Source of the DNA: Puffinus mauretanicus
Lineage: Eukaryota > Chordata > Aves > Procellariiformes > Procellariidae
Direction of reading: 5' to 3'
Assembly (NCBI GenBank): GCA_023333565.1
Contig: JAJKFH010003493.1
Span: 3,348,001-3,412,000, forward strand
DNA length: 64,000 bases
This document shows positions 26,034 to 39,486 of this stretch, in pieces. Position 1 is the stretch's first letter, and every line of letters begins with the position of its first letter. A model generated the notes under the pieces. That model did no database searches, was not told the origin of the DNA, and saw only the letters and a program-made list of their open reading frames with translations. The translations under genes and the position numbers were made by a program.

Positions 26034-26085
26034 TTATATGTATATATATATATGCTCTCAACTGTGTGTATGTGTGTATATATAT
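26034..26085. repeat. Compound TA/TG microsatellite
   Basis: Two TA-rich blocks flank a TG-rich segment (TGTGTGTATGTGTGTATA). Likely polymorphic in length. Confidence 0.85.
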
Positions 26086-26742
26086 GTTTAATGAAGAAAA
26101 TATTCAAAGTTCATTTTAGATCTTGGGTAGTACATTGAAGCATTCTGATCAAGACTTCTCTTCAGCCTACAAGTTCTGACTACCTCTGCGGCCAGAGTAA
26201 GAAGGGATCTCGGTGCAATGCAGTTGGGCCCAGGGAACTCCTCCAGGACCCTCTTAACAGCATGCTACTCTACAGGCTGAGGAACAAAGGGGACATAACT
26301 AGAAAATAATGCAGAATCTTCCTCATAAGATAAATTTAAGGATCAGTTTGTGGCTCAGCAGATGAGCATCCTGCCTATTTCCTATTTTAGGTATTAAAAC
26401 AGAGTTCAAGTAGGAACTTGAAAGGCGAGCATATTAGGTCTGACAAAAGTGCCTATTTCTAGTTCAAAGCAGTAGACGAAGGAAACAGGCATCACTTGGT
26501 GATCACGAACAGCTATTTGTCCTCCAGCATTAAATGGGAAATGATAACATAGGAGGAGCCATAAAGGTAAAAAAAAGAAAAAGAAGTTAGCATTTAATGT
26601 GGTAGAAGAAAGGGACAAAAGAAAGGTAGAAAGTGGGTCTCTGGTGATCAAAAACCAGACTAAGAACTGGTCTTTATGATCGTAAGAGGTAACAGCAAGG
26701 CCGCTGGAGGAAACATTGCTGCATGAATCAAGACTAGGGCTG

Positions 26743-26768
26743 ACTATTTATTTTTTTAAATAAATAGT
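26743..26768. repeat. Perfect 11-bp AT-rich inverted repeat
   Basis: ACTATTTATTT pairs with AAATAAATAGT across a 4-base T loop. Low complexity makes it weak evidence for any function. Confidence 0.75.
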
Positions 26769-27180
26769 TTAGTTGCCCAAAGATGCTGTTTCAGGTTGAT
26801 TAAGTGTGTTTATGAATTTGCATGGAATTTGGCATATACTTCTGGCTGAAAAAGAGTGAACAGTCTGTTTTGTGATTTTTAAATAGTGTAATTGAAGCCG
26901 TAAGAGGGAATATTTCATCAGGAAAAGAAAGCTTCTCTCCATCCCCTAAATTTAGTTACCTGAACAGAAGAAAAGAAAAAAAAAAGTTAGAATGTTTTGG
27001 TTTTGAATTGGATGAGGTATTTAATACAACCTGAAACAATTTTATTTCAACTTTTAATTTCACCCCAAAAATTGCCTATTGTACACTGACTCAAAGCAAA
27101 CTTTTTTCCTCCTGATTTTTCAGTTCAGCCTTTCACTGACTTAACAGTGATAGATAGGTGACTTTGAAGAGCAGATTTTG

Positions 27181-27208
27181 CTGTAAGACTGGAAAGGATG
27201 TCTTACAG
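27181..27208. repeat. Perfect 9-bp inverted repeat
   Basis: CTGTAAGAC at 27181-27189 pairs with GTCTTACAG at 27200-27208 across a 10-base loop. Confidence 0.75.
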
Positions 27209-28116
27209 AGAAAAGCTTCGATATTTAGACATTGCTTTTTTGGGAGGGGTGTGATGGAACTTCATGTTCAAGCTGGTGGCTAATTTTCAGCCTTAAATTA
27301 TGTGACCAAAGCAAACAGGAAACATCTTAAGGATTCAAGACTGAAAGTTACTGTTTTGCAAAGCTCATCTTGAATTGATGGGTAGTCCATCTGGAGAAAG
27401 GCTTAGTCTTTATTTTTGGGCAGATGGGGAATGCAGAACGAGAGCTATGCTTTATCCATACAGGGCTCCATAGAGTGATTTGTGATTGTGAAATTACTTA
27501 GAGATAAGGTTTTGTAGGACTGGTGACAGAGATCTGTATTTAGGAAATCATGGGAAAGACTGATCCCTTAAAAGACACTGAAGTGAATGATTTGGAGAAG
27601 TAGAAGAAAGACCAGGTATCACAGAAATAAAGATCAATACAATTTCAGGAAGACCATTATGTTTGAATATGCTGAATGCAGCTGGCTGGCTGAAGAAGAT
27701 TAAGCTAGGCTATTGACTGTATGAAGTATATTACAATGGGTAGACTGATTACCTGGGTTAGAAGTAATCCCAACATTGGGAGAGCAAAAAAAAATTATTC
27801 CTGTCTTTCTGAAAATACGTTTATTACCTTCCCAGATCTGGACCTTGAATTCTTATTCTTTCCCTGCAACAGTGCTACAATGCATTTGAGTTTGATCTAT
27901 CCCATGTCCTAGTGAAGCAGTGCTAGACCTGTGTTTGTTTTTTGCATAAATGCATACCTATGCTTTTTCTTCTGTCTACCCCATAATGAGCATGTTACTT
28001 TGTAAGTCTTTTATAATGAATTACCAAATATTATTTTTGTTGCTAACAGATTGCTGCTAAGTTGAAACGGGATCCATGGTAAATTAAAACTACTAATCTT
28101 ATTTAAATTCTGTTTG

Positions 28117-28142
28117 AGCATAAATTTCAAGCATAAATTTCA
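28117..28142 (+). repeat. Tandem duplication, 13-bp unit
   Basis: Two exact copies of AGCATAAATTTCA, head to tail. Confidence 0.85.
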
Positions 28143-28665
28143 GAGGTGTTTACGTTTATTAAAAATTAAGATCCAAGAGTAGAAAAATGAATTATTGAAT
28201 ATCGGCCAGTTGAAATGCACAAAATCATAAACCTGGTATCTCCACCTAACTCTAGAGGCTGCACAGCCTTGTTCTGCACAGATTTCTGTCTTTCAGGAGT
28301 TAAGAGTAGTTTCATGGTGTAAAGTGCTGAGTTCTTGTGTATTGGGTATGGGCAGATTTTGTGTGGCCTGAGCAGTTTTCCATTGAGTTCTAACCAGGAA
28401 CATGCTTAATTTATTCAGACTTTAGGTTGAACTTGACAGACATTACAAAGAATGAAAACAAATGCTCATAACTTCTGTGTAGGGGCAGAAGGGTCTTTAC
28501 ATGTGAAAATGACTGGCCAGTATGTAAGAATTACAATCTAAATTTAATTGATATCTGCACTATTTTCATATATTTAAAAATAAATGTATGAATTAATTTT
28601 CATATATTTCACATGTGAATTCATATTCCTATAGATTAATATGAGTTCATCTCTAAATGCACATG

Positions 28666-28677
28666 ATATATATATAT
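28666..28677. repeat. (AT)n microsatellite
   Basis: Six AT units preceding a G. Confidence 0.8.
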
Positions 28678-31600
28678 GCTGGTTTTAATGTCTTTGTATT
28701 TAATTTTTACATGCAATAATAAATCCAGAAGCACAGTGTTATATAGCAGGTATCTCTAGAAGTAAAACTTTCAGGACTGAAATGAGTGGTTGTCAGGATT
28801 TTGAATTCTTGGCTGAATGATGTGCTAGATGTCAAGTCGTAAGTTGTTTTATTGACTTTCCCAGCAGGGAAATAAATCAGTGAGGTTTTTATAGCATTTG
28901 CAATGATTGCAATGAGTGGCTTTCAGCAGAAGAAAATAGCAAGCACATTGTAGAAGGATTAAGATAACCTGAAATGCTTTGATTGGACTGTTTGTAATAC
29001 AGTACCATTAGGATCTCAGTAATCTACTTTACAATGCAGAAAACATGTTGGATTTACTTTGGACATAGTTGGATCAGAGACAAGCAACTAAGTAAATGTT
29101 TTCTCGGTATACAAATAACTTGTAACTGTACTATGTATATTGTGTAATAAGAGACACACAAAAACATTTGTTTCACTGTGGATTTTATATAAGACTATAT
29201 AAAAGATACATATAACATAATGAGAACGTGCTTGTCCAAGACTAGAGTCCTGAGGAAGCTGACTGCTCCAAAGTACTCTGCTTCATGACAGTATTCAAAG
29301 CTTTCTGTGATTATGACAATGCATTGGTTTATTTTATAAAACACTTGAAGTTTCATATATTTGAAAAGATGAATCATGCCAGCAGTGTGAATAAATAAAT
29401 TTTCATTTCGTCAGCTCTTTGGAAATATGGTTGCTATAGTGCATTGATTTTATTTCAGTCCTTCTTGAGTATTGAATGTAATGTCTTTGGAAGTGTAATC
29501 TATGTATTGCTTTTGCATTACTGCTTGTGCCATCTTTGGCATGCAATTTATCACACACTTGATAGAAAAATGATTGAAAGTTAAGTCACAGACATGCACA
29601 TACATAGTTATATACAATTCTGTTTTTTAACAAGTTTTTTTTAATCTTTTTACTTAAAATGGAACTGGAATAAAAGTTGCCTATTGTCATTCTCTTCCAA
29701 GCTAGCAGCCAATGAAAAATACTGGCAAAAGGCTATGCAAAGCAGTTTTCAAAGTATCTGACACAAATCCTCTGACCCACTTAAAAATAGGTAGGTTTTT
29801 GTTGTAGCATGAGAAAAAGCTACCTAAAATAAAAGTGTGTGATCCTCTCTGCGTTGCATGGTAAAATGTGATATACAATGGTGTTCTGTTTTTCTTCTGT
29901 TGCTCCAGAGACCACACTTCCAATCAAGGAACAGCCTTAACTGGAGAAATTGAGAGCAACCTGCCTTATATCTTTTCATAGAGGGAGAGGAGATGGTCTG
30001 TCTTTCTTCTAGCAGTAATGTGAATTTATTCCTCTATTTCCTTTGCTCTTAATACAGGTATCTAGTATGAAAAGTTACATTCCAGGTCAAATAAGTAGTG
30101 TGATCTGAAACACTTTTTTCTTGCCAAAATGAAAGTGGGAAACACTTGTGTTTTGGGTTGACGTGAACTGAAGCTTTCTTATTTTTGCCAGATAACTTAA
30201 AAACCCCCATGTATTCTGGTCAACTCTTTATATACCAGCAAACACAATTAAGGGTGGTTTTTTTCCTCATTTAGGTTAATTATTTGATTGTAATAGCATA
30301 GTGTTTATCATGTTGCTGAATAAAGGTACAACGGTGCGCTAGCTGGCCAGTGCTTCCTCTCTTGTTCTGGTATGTTCTCCTTCCTGGATCACCATTTGGA
30401 GGGTTAATGAATGAATCTTCTCCCTGGTCCTCCACTTTTTGATTTTTTTAATCTTGTTATTAGTGTTGTGCTTGATTTACTCCTTTTGTTATGCCACAGG
30501 TTTCTGTCATAAGATAGAAAGAAAACCCAAAAGTCTTTGATAGGAGAAATCACTCTAGGCTATCCAGCCATGACATTGCTCAGTCTGATTTCAGATGTAT
30601 TGTTGAAATATTATGATGAATGTTTCTGAAATGTTTACTCCAGATTAGTTCTTCCAAATAAAAGGGATACAATGAATATCAGGGTTTTTTTTTCCCCAAA
30701 AAACAAAGACTTACTTGTTTCTAAAGTAGAAATACTGATGTATTCTAGATAACATTTTTTTGTAGGACTTTTGAAGGTACTCCTTGTAAAATTCCTACTA
30801 ATAAGTCACTCTAAGATCTTGGGAAAGGACAGGAGAAAGCTGACACCGCTGGAAATCTTGTGAGTCCATTTTCATAATTTCTTGTTGAAAAGGTGCTGTG
30901 TGATAGTGTTTCAGAGGTACTGTTTTATTTTTGGTGTAATAAAGTATAGCTGAACTGAAATTGTGATTAAAATCTTAAAAGCAAAGTTAAAAAAAAAAAA
31001 CAAACCACCAAGGAAAAATTCTTGCTTATAATAAAACAGATTATGTTAATTTAAATACATGTCAATGAATTTGAAAGACACAAGTAGGTATGTGAGTCTA
31101 TGTCTTTCGCCTGACTGTCAATGATCAAGTGGTACAGTATCAAAAGAAAATAAATTCTAACACGTACAATGAAACAGGTGGAACTATAAAGTGCAACTTT
31201 GTCATCTAAATGCACTTTTGAAAGATATTTCTTTAGATTTTAACGTTTTATTTATAATCAGAATAAACGTCTTTGTTGACAAGGTACTTTCTTACGAGGG
31301 AAAAAAAGACATCAGGAAAGAATGGCATATTCCATACAGCCTCACTGTTTGCTTGTGGTGGGGTCTCTTAATACCAGGCTTCAACATCACTGATTGATCG
31401 TACAGCGCTTGTTATAGTCTGTCAGGTGCTCTGGCAATGTATGTGTCAAGATGAATGGTTGAATATTAAAAACCTTTTCCTCTCTGTTCTTTTAGATACA
31501 AAACATTTTAAACTATTATTTCTTTCTCGGTAAGAGAGATACTCTGTGCGTATACAAAGTACATATCTATATTTAACGTGTGTATATATACATACTTAAA

Positions 31601-34600
31601 TATTTATAAGCATATATGTACAAATGAGAGCCATGCCTTATTTACAGGAGCTAGGAAAATCTTACCCATTTTTTATGTGTTTTTCCAAATATGAACCCCA
31701 TCAATGAATTTGCTGTTCTCATAATGTTTTTCTCTTATGGAGATATTTTTTATGACTCTTTTCTGCAGACTGTCAAAAAAGCTGGTTTTAAAAACGAGTC
31801 TCTCTTTCATAAATGCCTATTTTCCACACCAATTAGCCAAGTGAACATTATTGTCAGAAAACTTTTTTAATTTCTTCCAGTGAAGTTGAGGAGAGAGGCA
31901 AAAGCATTGCTATCTCCTTATTTGAGTTGGAGCTGATATCTATACCTGCATACCAGGTGGAGGTTCTGATCTAGCCTTTATCCTCTTGAAAATCAAAGAC
32001 CATTTCTTTGCTTTAAAGTTTAAAAAAGTGAACTCGTAGGTCTAACTGCTTTCCTTGTGGGGCTTCATCTGTGGACCATCACTGATCCACAAGATACAAT
32101 GTAAAAACAGTGCTCAGACCACTGAAGACAGAGTAGGATATCTCCCTCTAGCCTAGTGAAATCTGAATAATTTTATAAGAGGAATGAAGGCAGAAAGAGG
32201 CTAAATCAATTCCAGAATGATTCAAACATTAAATCATGGATTTGTATCCCAGATGATTTCCCTTTTCTGACTGTCCTCTTTCTCTCTTGTCTGTCTGTCT
32301 TCTGAGATCATAGTTCCATAATGATGCAGGGCAAAAAGAAATGCCAAAGCTTGAACATAACTTTTCTTGATTTCTTGCTTTCTGGATGGCTGAGAAGTGT
32401 AACTGATACTCAGGAAAGAAAGTATGGAAAAATGTCTTTCATCCATTAAAATTCCTCTTTCTACACTGGGGAAAGGTTTCTGTGCAGGGGACTCTCCCCT
32501 TCTCCCCCCACCCCTTTGGCACTGGAGAAGTATCCAGCTGCTTTGAGCAGCATAGGGTTGGACATTGTGCTAACTGCAGTTTTGGATGAGGAGCTTTTTC
32601 CTTCATTGACAGATCAGCTTGTGCACTTGGATTTGTTCCTTGCCTTTTCTCTGCAGCCCAGGGACCTGGTGGAGAGATGACATTCCCCTGCCAATATTCT
32701 TCCATCTTCTGGTGCTTCTTTCAAGGCCACGTTCAGTTGGTTGTTCAATACCCTAGTAAGTCAGAACTGAAAGTGAACTGGCAGATGGCGTTTCCTGGAG
32801 AATATCAGAAAGAGTCTTCTATAGTAAGTAGATAACTCTCCTATGCTTTGGCCATCAGCCAGGGAAAGCACTGTGCTCACAGGTGTGGAACAGGCATTTG
32901 CCTAAACTCTGTGTTGATTATTAGCATTGTGTTAGCAGGTGGAATAGAAAGAGACAGATGTTGATGGCAACCGGTGCCGTAGCGTTCATGGCACTGTCAA
33001 GTAGTATGGATTACAAAAGAAGGGTGAGCTGCACGGGATGAATTGCTGTCAGACAGCTTCTATTTCAGTCGCATACGAAGGTGTGATTTCATGTATGCGA
33101 GTCACATGAAGATATGACACATGGTGTTGAGGTAGAGACTTAATGCACTCATGCATTGGCAGAATGAAGACAATTAATCCATATGGAAAATGATAATGGT
33201 TATACTTCTTTCGTCAGAAGTTTTGTCTTGCTTTCTGTATTTCCTGTCTCCCTATCCATCTGCCTGATTTAAAGAAAATACTTTAAATGGAGACATTATT
33301 TAAGATTATCCTAGTTTTCCTTTGGTAACTACTGCATTAAGGACCTCTTGTCCCACCCCATGTTGATTGCCAAACTCAGTGTGTATGTGCCTTCTGCTGT
33401 GAATTGGTATTTGCTCCCTTATTTGCAGCTGGTGGTTTGAATGTATTTCACAATAAATTTTAATGTATTTCAAGATAATTTCTAAACCAGACCATGTAAT
33501 TCCTCTTTTCTAGGTTTTCCTCAAGTTATTTTATACATACATATATTATAATACTTAGGAAAAGAACATTAGGGAAATGCAATTGCATGTAATTTATTGA
33601 ATGAATCACAGTGAAATTTTTAATTCAGACTATTACACAGGGTGATATTGAGACTCTGTAGGATACTGACCTGTAGAAGACCTGACAAACTGTGATGAAT
33701 TATGTAATTTTAATAGACATTGTTCAGGGATGTGGCTGCAAAGTGTAATGTGTGAGTTTGCCATCTGTTTGGATATTTACAATATTTTTGTGTAAAATAC
33801 TGGGGGGTTAAACTAATAAAATGCAGATTTAAGAAGAAACAGATCGTGTCTTCTGTTATTTTAGAAACTAAGATCTGTGCAAAATTCTCTTGTTGAGAGG
33901 TGTTGACTCAAATTGTTTCCTCGCTAGACCACTCTGTGTCAAAGCTGAGCATCACTACTGTCAAGTAATTTTTCTCTGAGCTTTCTCATTATTACAAACA
34001 TTCAGCATCAATGCAGTTTCATTAATAGCCAAAATAAAATCCACGCAAAAATGTTTTAATTAGGTCAGCTGAAGGAACAGAGCTATAGGAGCCTAGACAA
34101 AGATGAAAAATAGTTGTCTCTTAGAACTGAAGGATCACAGCTGTAACAAACCCTGGCTTTTCTCATTTGAGTTTCATCAGAAATGAAAAATTGAATTATC
34201 TGGGTAGTGCAGAACAATAATAGCTCAACGAGGAACCTCCTCTTTTAAAGCTGGAGAGAACCTCAACCCTGCAACTTGCAGTTCCTCTGCAATGCTCATT
34301 TCAGGCTTCATCTTTGTTTTAAAAGATTCAGTGTCTCATCTACATGAAAGCAGGCAAATCTTAAAAGTGATGGGTTGTAAAAGCATGATAATTCTGCTTT
34401 AGTCTTTCTTGCACTGCCATTACCGTTTTCTTGCTTATCTTTTACAATTGTAAACCAACAGTCAGAATTTCAGTGTTCCCATGTCTGCTGCTTTTGGAGA
34501 TTTCCACTACCATAAATTACAATCACCATATTTGTAGGTACATTAGAAACATTAATTACAAACCCTTCTCACCAATAGAATTTTTCAGTTGTAATTATCC

Positions 34601-35524
34601 AGCTGTATTGGTTATTATGGTAACATTATTTTTTATGCCACTTATTAATGTCATTCATTGCAGCGCAGTGGGATGAAAGTAGGGAGCACCTTGTCATGAT
34701 ACAAACCATCTCTCTTATTCACAGGATATAGCAGTGTGCTTTGATAATTGGTTCGAGAGAGTGAGATATTTGGGGTCTGCAAGCTCCCAGAGGATGGTCA
34801 GAACAGGCCACAGCTCTTTTTACTGATGTTTTGTTTGAAGCACTTCGGGCTTTTGAGTTGAAGAACGTTTCCACTAGCTGGTGTCACTAGAGCGTTATGA
34901 CAGTAAGACAAAAATGAGGAGTTGAATAGTAACTGTAATACTTATATATTTCTTTTTCTTCTTGTAATGTTGTTTCATCCATTCCTTCACAAAGTTTAGC
35001 CATTATAAAATAACTGCCTTTTCCAAATTGTTTTCCTACTGCGATGCTCTGTCTTGTTAGATGTTTTCTGCTTATGTATGCTTGTTTTATAAGCATGGAT
35101 AGACAAAATGGAATCTATCATAAATTATAGCAGTTACCAGTGAGAATAAATCAAATCTTGAAAAATAATTCAGTGTGCTCCTGGGAACAATTTGGATGTG
35201 ATTCACTGCTGAAACTTGTGGAAAACAAAGTATCATGACTGCACTGGTGATTAAATCTTTCTTAGTATGAGTTGGGAACAGAAATATTCTATTTAACATA
35301 TTTCTGTGTCTTTTTACCTTTTATAGCGGGTTCTCCTCACCCCCCAGGCAAATATTTTCCTCTTTAAAAAAAAAAGGTCTGATTCATTGGAAATAGATGC
35401 CATATGCTAAAAACCAAGTTATTCATCTGTTGATGTCTACCTTGTTTGTATTGTGTCCAGGGAACACATTTTTAACTTGCTGTCTTCCCTCCCGAGCTTG
35501 GCTGTTAGTCCCATTGGGACTAGA

Positions 35525-35550
35525 AAGTCTTATAGTCTTAAAGTCTTAAT
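35525..35550 (+). repeat. Short tandem repeat, AGTCTTA core
   Basis: Three AGTCTTA copies spaced by a few A/T bases. Confidence 0.75.
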
Positions 35551-36194
35551 ACGGTTTCTAACCCCCAAAGACAAAAGGTCAGATCTGGGCTGGTACATAT
35601 CAATCTACCTCTCTTGGAATCTATGGAATTAAGACAATTTGCAACTATGCGGGATTTGGCGTAAAGGATATGACACATGCATATCTGTAATGAAAGAGCA
35701 GTACTGAGGTTGTGAAATGAAGCACTCAAAAACTAGGAAATGACTGAATTAAATGGCTTTGATGCTACTGGAATGATGTTTGAATTCTTGCTTTCAGTTA
35801 AGGGATGTGCTTAGGTATGGTCCTGAATAGGAAACCTTTTATCGAATTGTGAGCTTTGTATTCCTCTTTTTGAGCTAGACATGAGGAAAACATCGATAGC
35901 TGCAATTCGGAATGGTACATATGCATGTTCTTAGTGCTAAGCAGGCAGTACTACTGGAGCAGGCGTGCCGCGGAAACAAAGGAAACAAGCTAGAATAGAC
36001 TGATATGCCACTGAGGGTACTTCTCATGGGTAAAAAATAGGATAGGAAAGAGACATAAGATATTTTTTCTCCACACTATTGTCGTGGTTTAATCTGGCAG
36101 GCAGCCAAATACCACGCAGCTGCTCACTCACTCCCCCCGCCCCCCCCAGTGGGACGGGGAGAGAATTGGAAGGGTAGGAGTGAGATAAAGACAG

Positions 36195-36200
36195 TTTAAT
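36195..36200 (-). promoter_or_regulatory. LTR copy 2 poly(A) signal
   Basis: ATTAAA on the minus strand, in the same relative place as in the other copies. Confidence 0.6.
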
Positions 36201-36334
36201 AGAACAGAAGAAGGAAAATAATAATAATAATAACGATAGAATATACAAAATGAGTGATGCACAATGCAATTGCTCACCACCCGCGCTGACCGATAACCAA
36301 GGAGCGATCTGTACTTCCTGGATCACGCCTACCG

Positions 36335-36357
36335 TTCATATACTGAGCATGACGTCA
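36335..36357 (-). promoter_or_regulatory. LTR copy 2 core promoter (intact CRE, TATA variant)
   Basis: On the minus strand TGACGTCA (36350-36357), the perfect CRE/ATF octamer, precedes TATATGAA. Spacing is the same as in the other two copies. Promoter activity is inferred, not shown. Confidence 0.6.
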
Positions 36358-38654
36358 CATGGTATGGAATACCCCATTAGCCAGCTGGGCTGGCTGTCCT
36401 GATTACGTTCCCTCCCATCTTGTGTACCCAGCTCAGTCAGTAGGCACGGGACCTGTCCTTGGACTAGGAGGGCACTTAGCAACAACTGAAAACATCAGTG
36501 TGTTATCAACATTCTCCTCATACTAAATCCAAAACACAGCACTAGGAAGAAATTTAACCCTATCCCAGCTGAAACTAGGATTCATACTGGTACTTTGGGA
36601 TTCATATTTTCATCATTATGCCTACCTCAATCAGGGCTTGTACTGAATTATCCATAGATTTATTTCAGCTTTGTTTTTAATAAAGTTCCTGTGATTTTCC
36701 TATACAAGTCTAAACAAGTATTGCCGGGTTAAAAATACTAATAATTTAGAACAATTACTATATTCTAGAAGTTTACTTTCCTGTTTTGCTGATACTACCT
36801 CAGAGAGGCTTTCACAGTTAGGGGTGCAGAAATAATTGTAGATGCCCAATTTAGATACACAAAATGTCAAAAGAATAGCTCTTTCTATAGGGCACTTTGT
36901 GTTTCTCTGGATCATATTGCTACATACATTTTAGATGTTGCCATAGTAACTACTATATATAAATGTGTGTATTTCCTATAATCTTTTAATGTACCGGTGG
37001 CCCATAATATGTGTGGTATAAATGTGGATGTCTTTATTTAAGTACTTTATTTAAAATCTATATAATATGATGTATGTAACATACCATATTTTTTGGCATA
37101 TGCGTGTGTCTTTATGTTTACGTGCATGTTCACATCCCATGTTTTATGTACATATTTTGTAAGGAAAAACTTGAAACTTTGTTCCTGTAACGTGTAATAA
37201 GGACTATTGTGATTTTATTTCCAAGATAAAAAAACCACAACCACCTATGTGCACTGGTTACTATGACAACCTCTTAAAAATACCTATACTGTTTTAAAAA
37301 AGGACAAAGCAGTCTCCAAAAAATGAAATTGTAGTATATGGTTGAAGTTTTAATAAAAATGTGTTATTTCAAATAAGGAGTTGTTTGAATTATAATGACA
37401 TGTCAAAATTATATGTATTTGACATGCAGGAAGCATGAGAGCCCTTGATAGGCATAACATGGAGTTTTACTTGCAAGAAGTCAGGCAGGCTCATGAGAAA
37501 AAGCTCAGTGAGGTATTTGGTGAAGCTGAATGTGCACTGCAGCAGCCCGGTGCTGTGGGATATACAGTGTGGTCTGTGGGAGAAGGGAGGCAAAAAATAC
37601 AACTGGTCCTGTGCCAAACATCTCCCTACTCTTTAATCGAGCTTAGTTTTCTGTTCAGATCTTTGAAAGAATAGAGGATGGTCAGTTAATAAATGTGAAG
37701 ATTATCAATGAGCCATGAAAGGTAGCAAGGTATTTGATCTGAAAGCCATGACTGGTCTGTGTTTAAGCAAAGCCTGAGCCCTGCTCTGGAAGTCAGTGTA
37801 TTTTTGCTGACAGTCAGACACCTTTAGAAGGTTTTTCATAACTTTTCAGAGGTGTGAAACACTAGGGCTGTTTCCAAAAAACATGGAGCAGTGGGTGGAG
37901 TTGAATGAATGACTCCAAGATTCAGGATAACTTGCATTAATCAAACTGATTTACTGTTTTTCAAAATTGATGTTGCATAATAATATGAGCACAAATCTTT
38001 GGAAAATAGTTTGCTCTGTGGCTGCTGAGGTCACTGTTAGGCTTTTTTATAAGTCATATTCCACCTACAAACATGGTTCAAAAGACATTAAGAAGACATT
38101 TTTCGGAAGAAATCAATAAATTGGCATTTGAAGGTGCACCCATTGGAGCACATTAGGAAGTGATAAAAAATAAGTTCTCACAGAAGGTAAAGACTATAGT
38201 TTTATTCATGATGGGAAAAGATCTGAGCAGCCATGTTAGTATGTTGCAGAAGTTTTGGCCATAGCTTTACCTTGCTTTTTCAGGTGTGTGCAATAGCATA
38301 CCTTCTGTGAGCCGGGTGAGCCATAAAAGCTGTACCAAGGAGCTGGAGTTCTGCTTATGGCTAGTGAATGACTTTTAAGATGAATCGATATTGTAGGAAC
38401 AACTGGGTGCTTTGTTCGCCAAAATTATTTTCCAAACTGGCTGACATCCAGGAGTAATACTTTTTTACCATAATTTAGAGATAATTTATTTTCTTCCTTT
38501 TACAATTTAAAACGCATAAAATAAGATTACTGTCATTATAATTCACACCAACTAAAGGATTATTTCTTATCATCAAATTGCCACACAATTACTGTAACTC
38601 CGTACTGATTAGGAAGTGGAATACATGCCATTTGCTTTTTAAGGTGTGTAACTT

Positions 38655-38699
38655 AAAAAAAAAAAAAAAAACAAAACAAAAAACAAAAAAACAAAACAA
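38655..38699 (+). repeat. A-rich (AAAAC)n-type tract
   Basis: An A-run of about 17 followed by irregular AAAAC/AAAAAAC units. It could be a simple repeat or the tail of an unrecognised retroposed sequence on the plus strand. No retroposon body was identified upstream. Confidence 0.85.
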
Positions 38700-39463
38700 C
38701 CCTCAGCTATATGATGGAAGGGGAGAAGTGAGTTGAGAGAGTGAAGTAAATGCATTACTTATTTTTAGAAACAGTCTGAAAGAGATCCTAATTTGTCATC
38801 ATGGTGTGATAAAACTCTGAAAAATGTTTAACATTTCTTTAAGCTGGTGTGCTTTTCAGCTGCTTTAGGGAGACTATCACATGCTATTTTTTTTGCTCTG
38901 CCTCTTCATTTAAGAGGTTGTGGTCTAATCTCATTAAAATTTACAGCCCAGGTTTAGAAAATAAGGGGAAAATATAGAAGGAAAATAAGAAGAAAACTAG
39001 AGATGAGAAATCCTTGTCAATTTCTTGTTCAGAGAGGGCTTTAGACATGAGAGAATGATTATATTATATGTAAGACTGAAAACTTACAACCTACCTAATA
39101 CAGAAAAGTTAAAGTAAGGCTTTCTTGTAATCATTTCAGCTTTAATATACTCAGAATTGCAAATTATTTTGCATGCGATTCTTTTGAGAGGAAAATTAGT
39201 AATACAAATACATTTTTAGTAAACAAGGCAAATCAGGAGTCACAATCAGCATAGTTAGAAGAATATTCCAAGAGAAAAACGCCTTACAGAGATATGCGGA
39301 ATCTACAGATTAGACTGCATCAAACAAAAGATGTTTAAAACCACTTAGTGACATGGGCTAATGTTTCACTCATGAATGCTGACAGTTTCAGAACTTATGG
39401 CAGTATAGTACTACGATGGTCGTGTTGACAATTACATTGTAAAGGCAAACCTAAGTATTTCTG

Positions 39464-39486
39464 CTGACAGTAATTTTTACTGTCAG
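39464..39486. repeat. Perfect 10-bp hairpin
   Basis: CTGACAGTAA pairs with TTACTGTCAG across a TTT loop. Confidence 0.85.

Larger units (their letters stand above)
20329..36079. other. Long non-coding stretch between two LTRs
   Basis: Nearly 16 kb without a supportable gene. It holds an A/T-only tract at 20521-20575, a T-run at 23687-23700, TA/TG microsatellites at 23514-23525, 26034-26085 and 28666-28677, inverted repeats at 26743-26768 and 27181-27208, and small tandem duplications at 28117-28142 and 35525-35550. Open frames are all under 90 codons and look like chance. The stretch around 21940-22060 has the mixed composition often seen in conserved non-coding elements, but conservation cannot be judged from one sequence. 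Confidence 0.65.
36080..36580 (-). mobile_element. Solo endogenous retrovirus LTR, copy 2
   Basis: About 501 bp, near-identical to the LTR at 19804-20323 and in the same minus-strand orientation, so the two belong to one subfamily. Its first 60 or so bases match exactly. It differs by scattered substitutions, many at CpG sites, and by a deletion of about a dozen bases near 36177. The 5' end is intact (TGTCGTGG). The 3' end reads CTAGGATTCATACT instead of CCAGGACA, so the terminal bases are lost or mutated and no clean target duplication to the upstream ACTAT is seen. The CRE octamer and ATTAAA signal are kept. No internal retroviral region is present. The open frame over 36024-36326 on the minus strand is a by-product. 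Confidence 0.88.

Noticed and set aside
26034..26085. Regularly spaced repeat that might suggest a CRISPR-like array
   Set aside because: It is a TA/TG microsatellite without spacers, in a nuclear genome.
36024..36326. 100-codon minus-strand frame with a leucine-rich stretch
   Set aside because: It lies over the edge of LTR copy 2. The leucine run comes from the ATA/ATAA microsatellite, so it is not a viral or host gene.
19804..36580. Copies 1 and 2 as the two LTRs of one provirus
   Set aside because: Copy 1 has its own exact 5-bp duplication on both sides, the interval is too long, and it shows no gag, pol or env.
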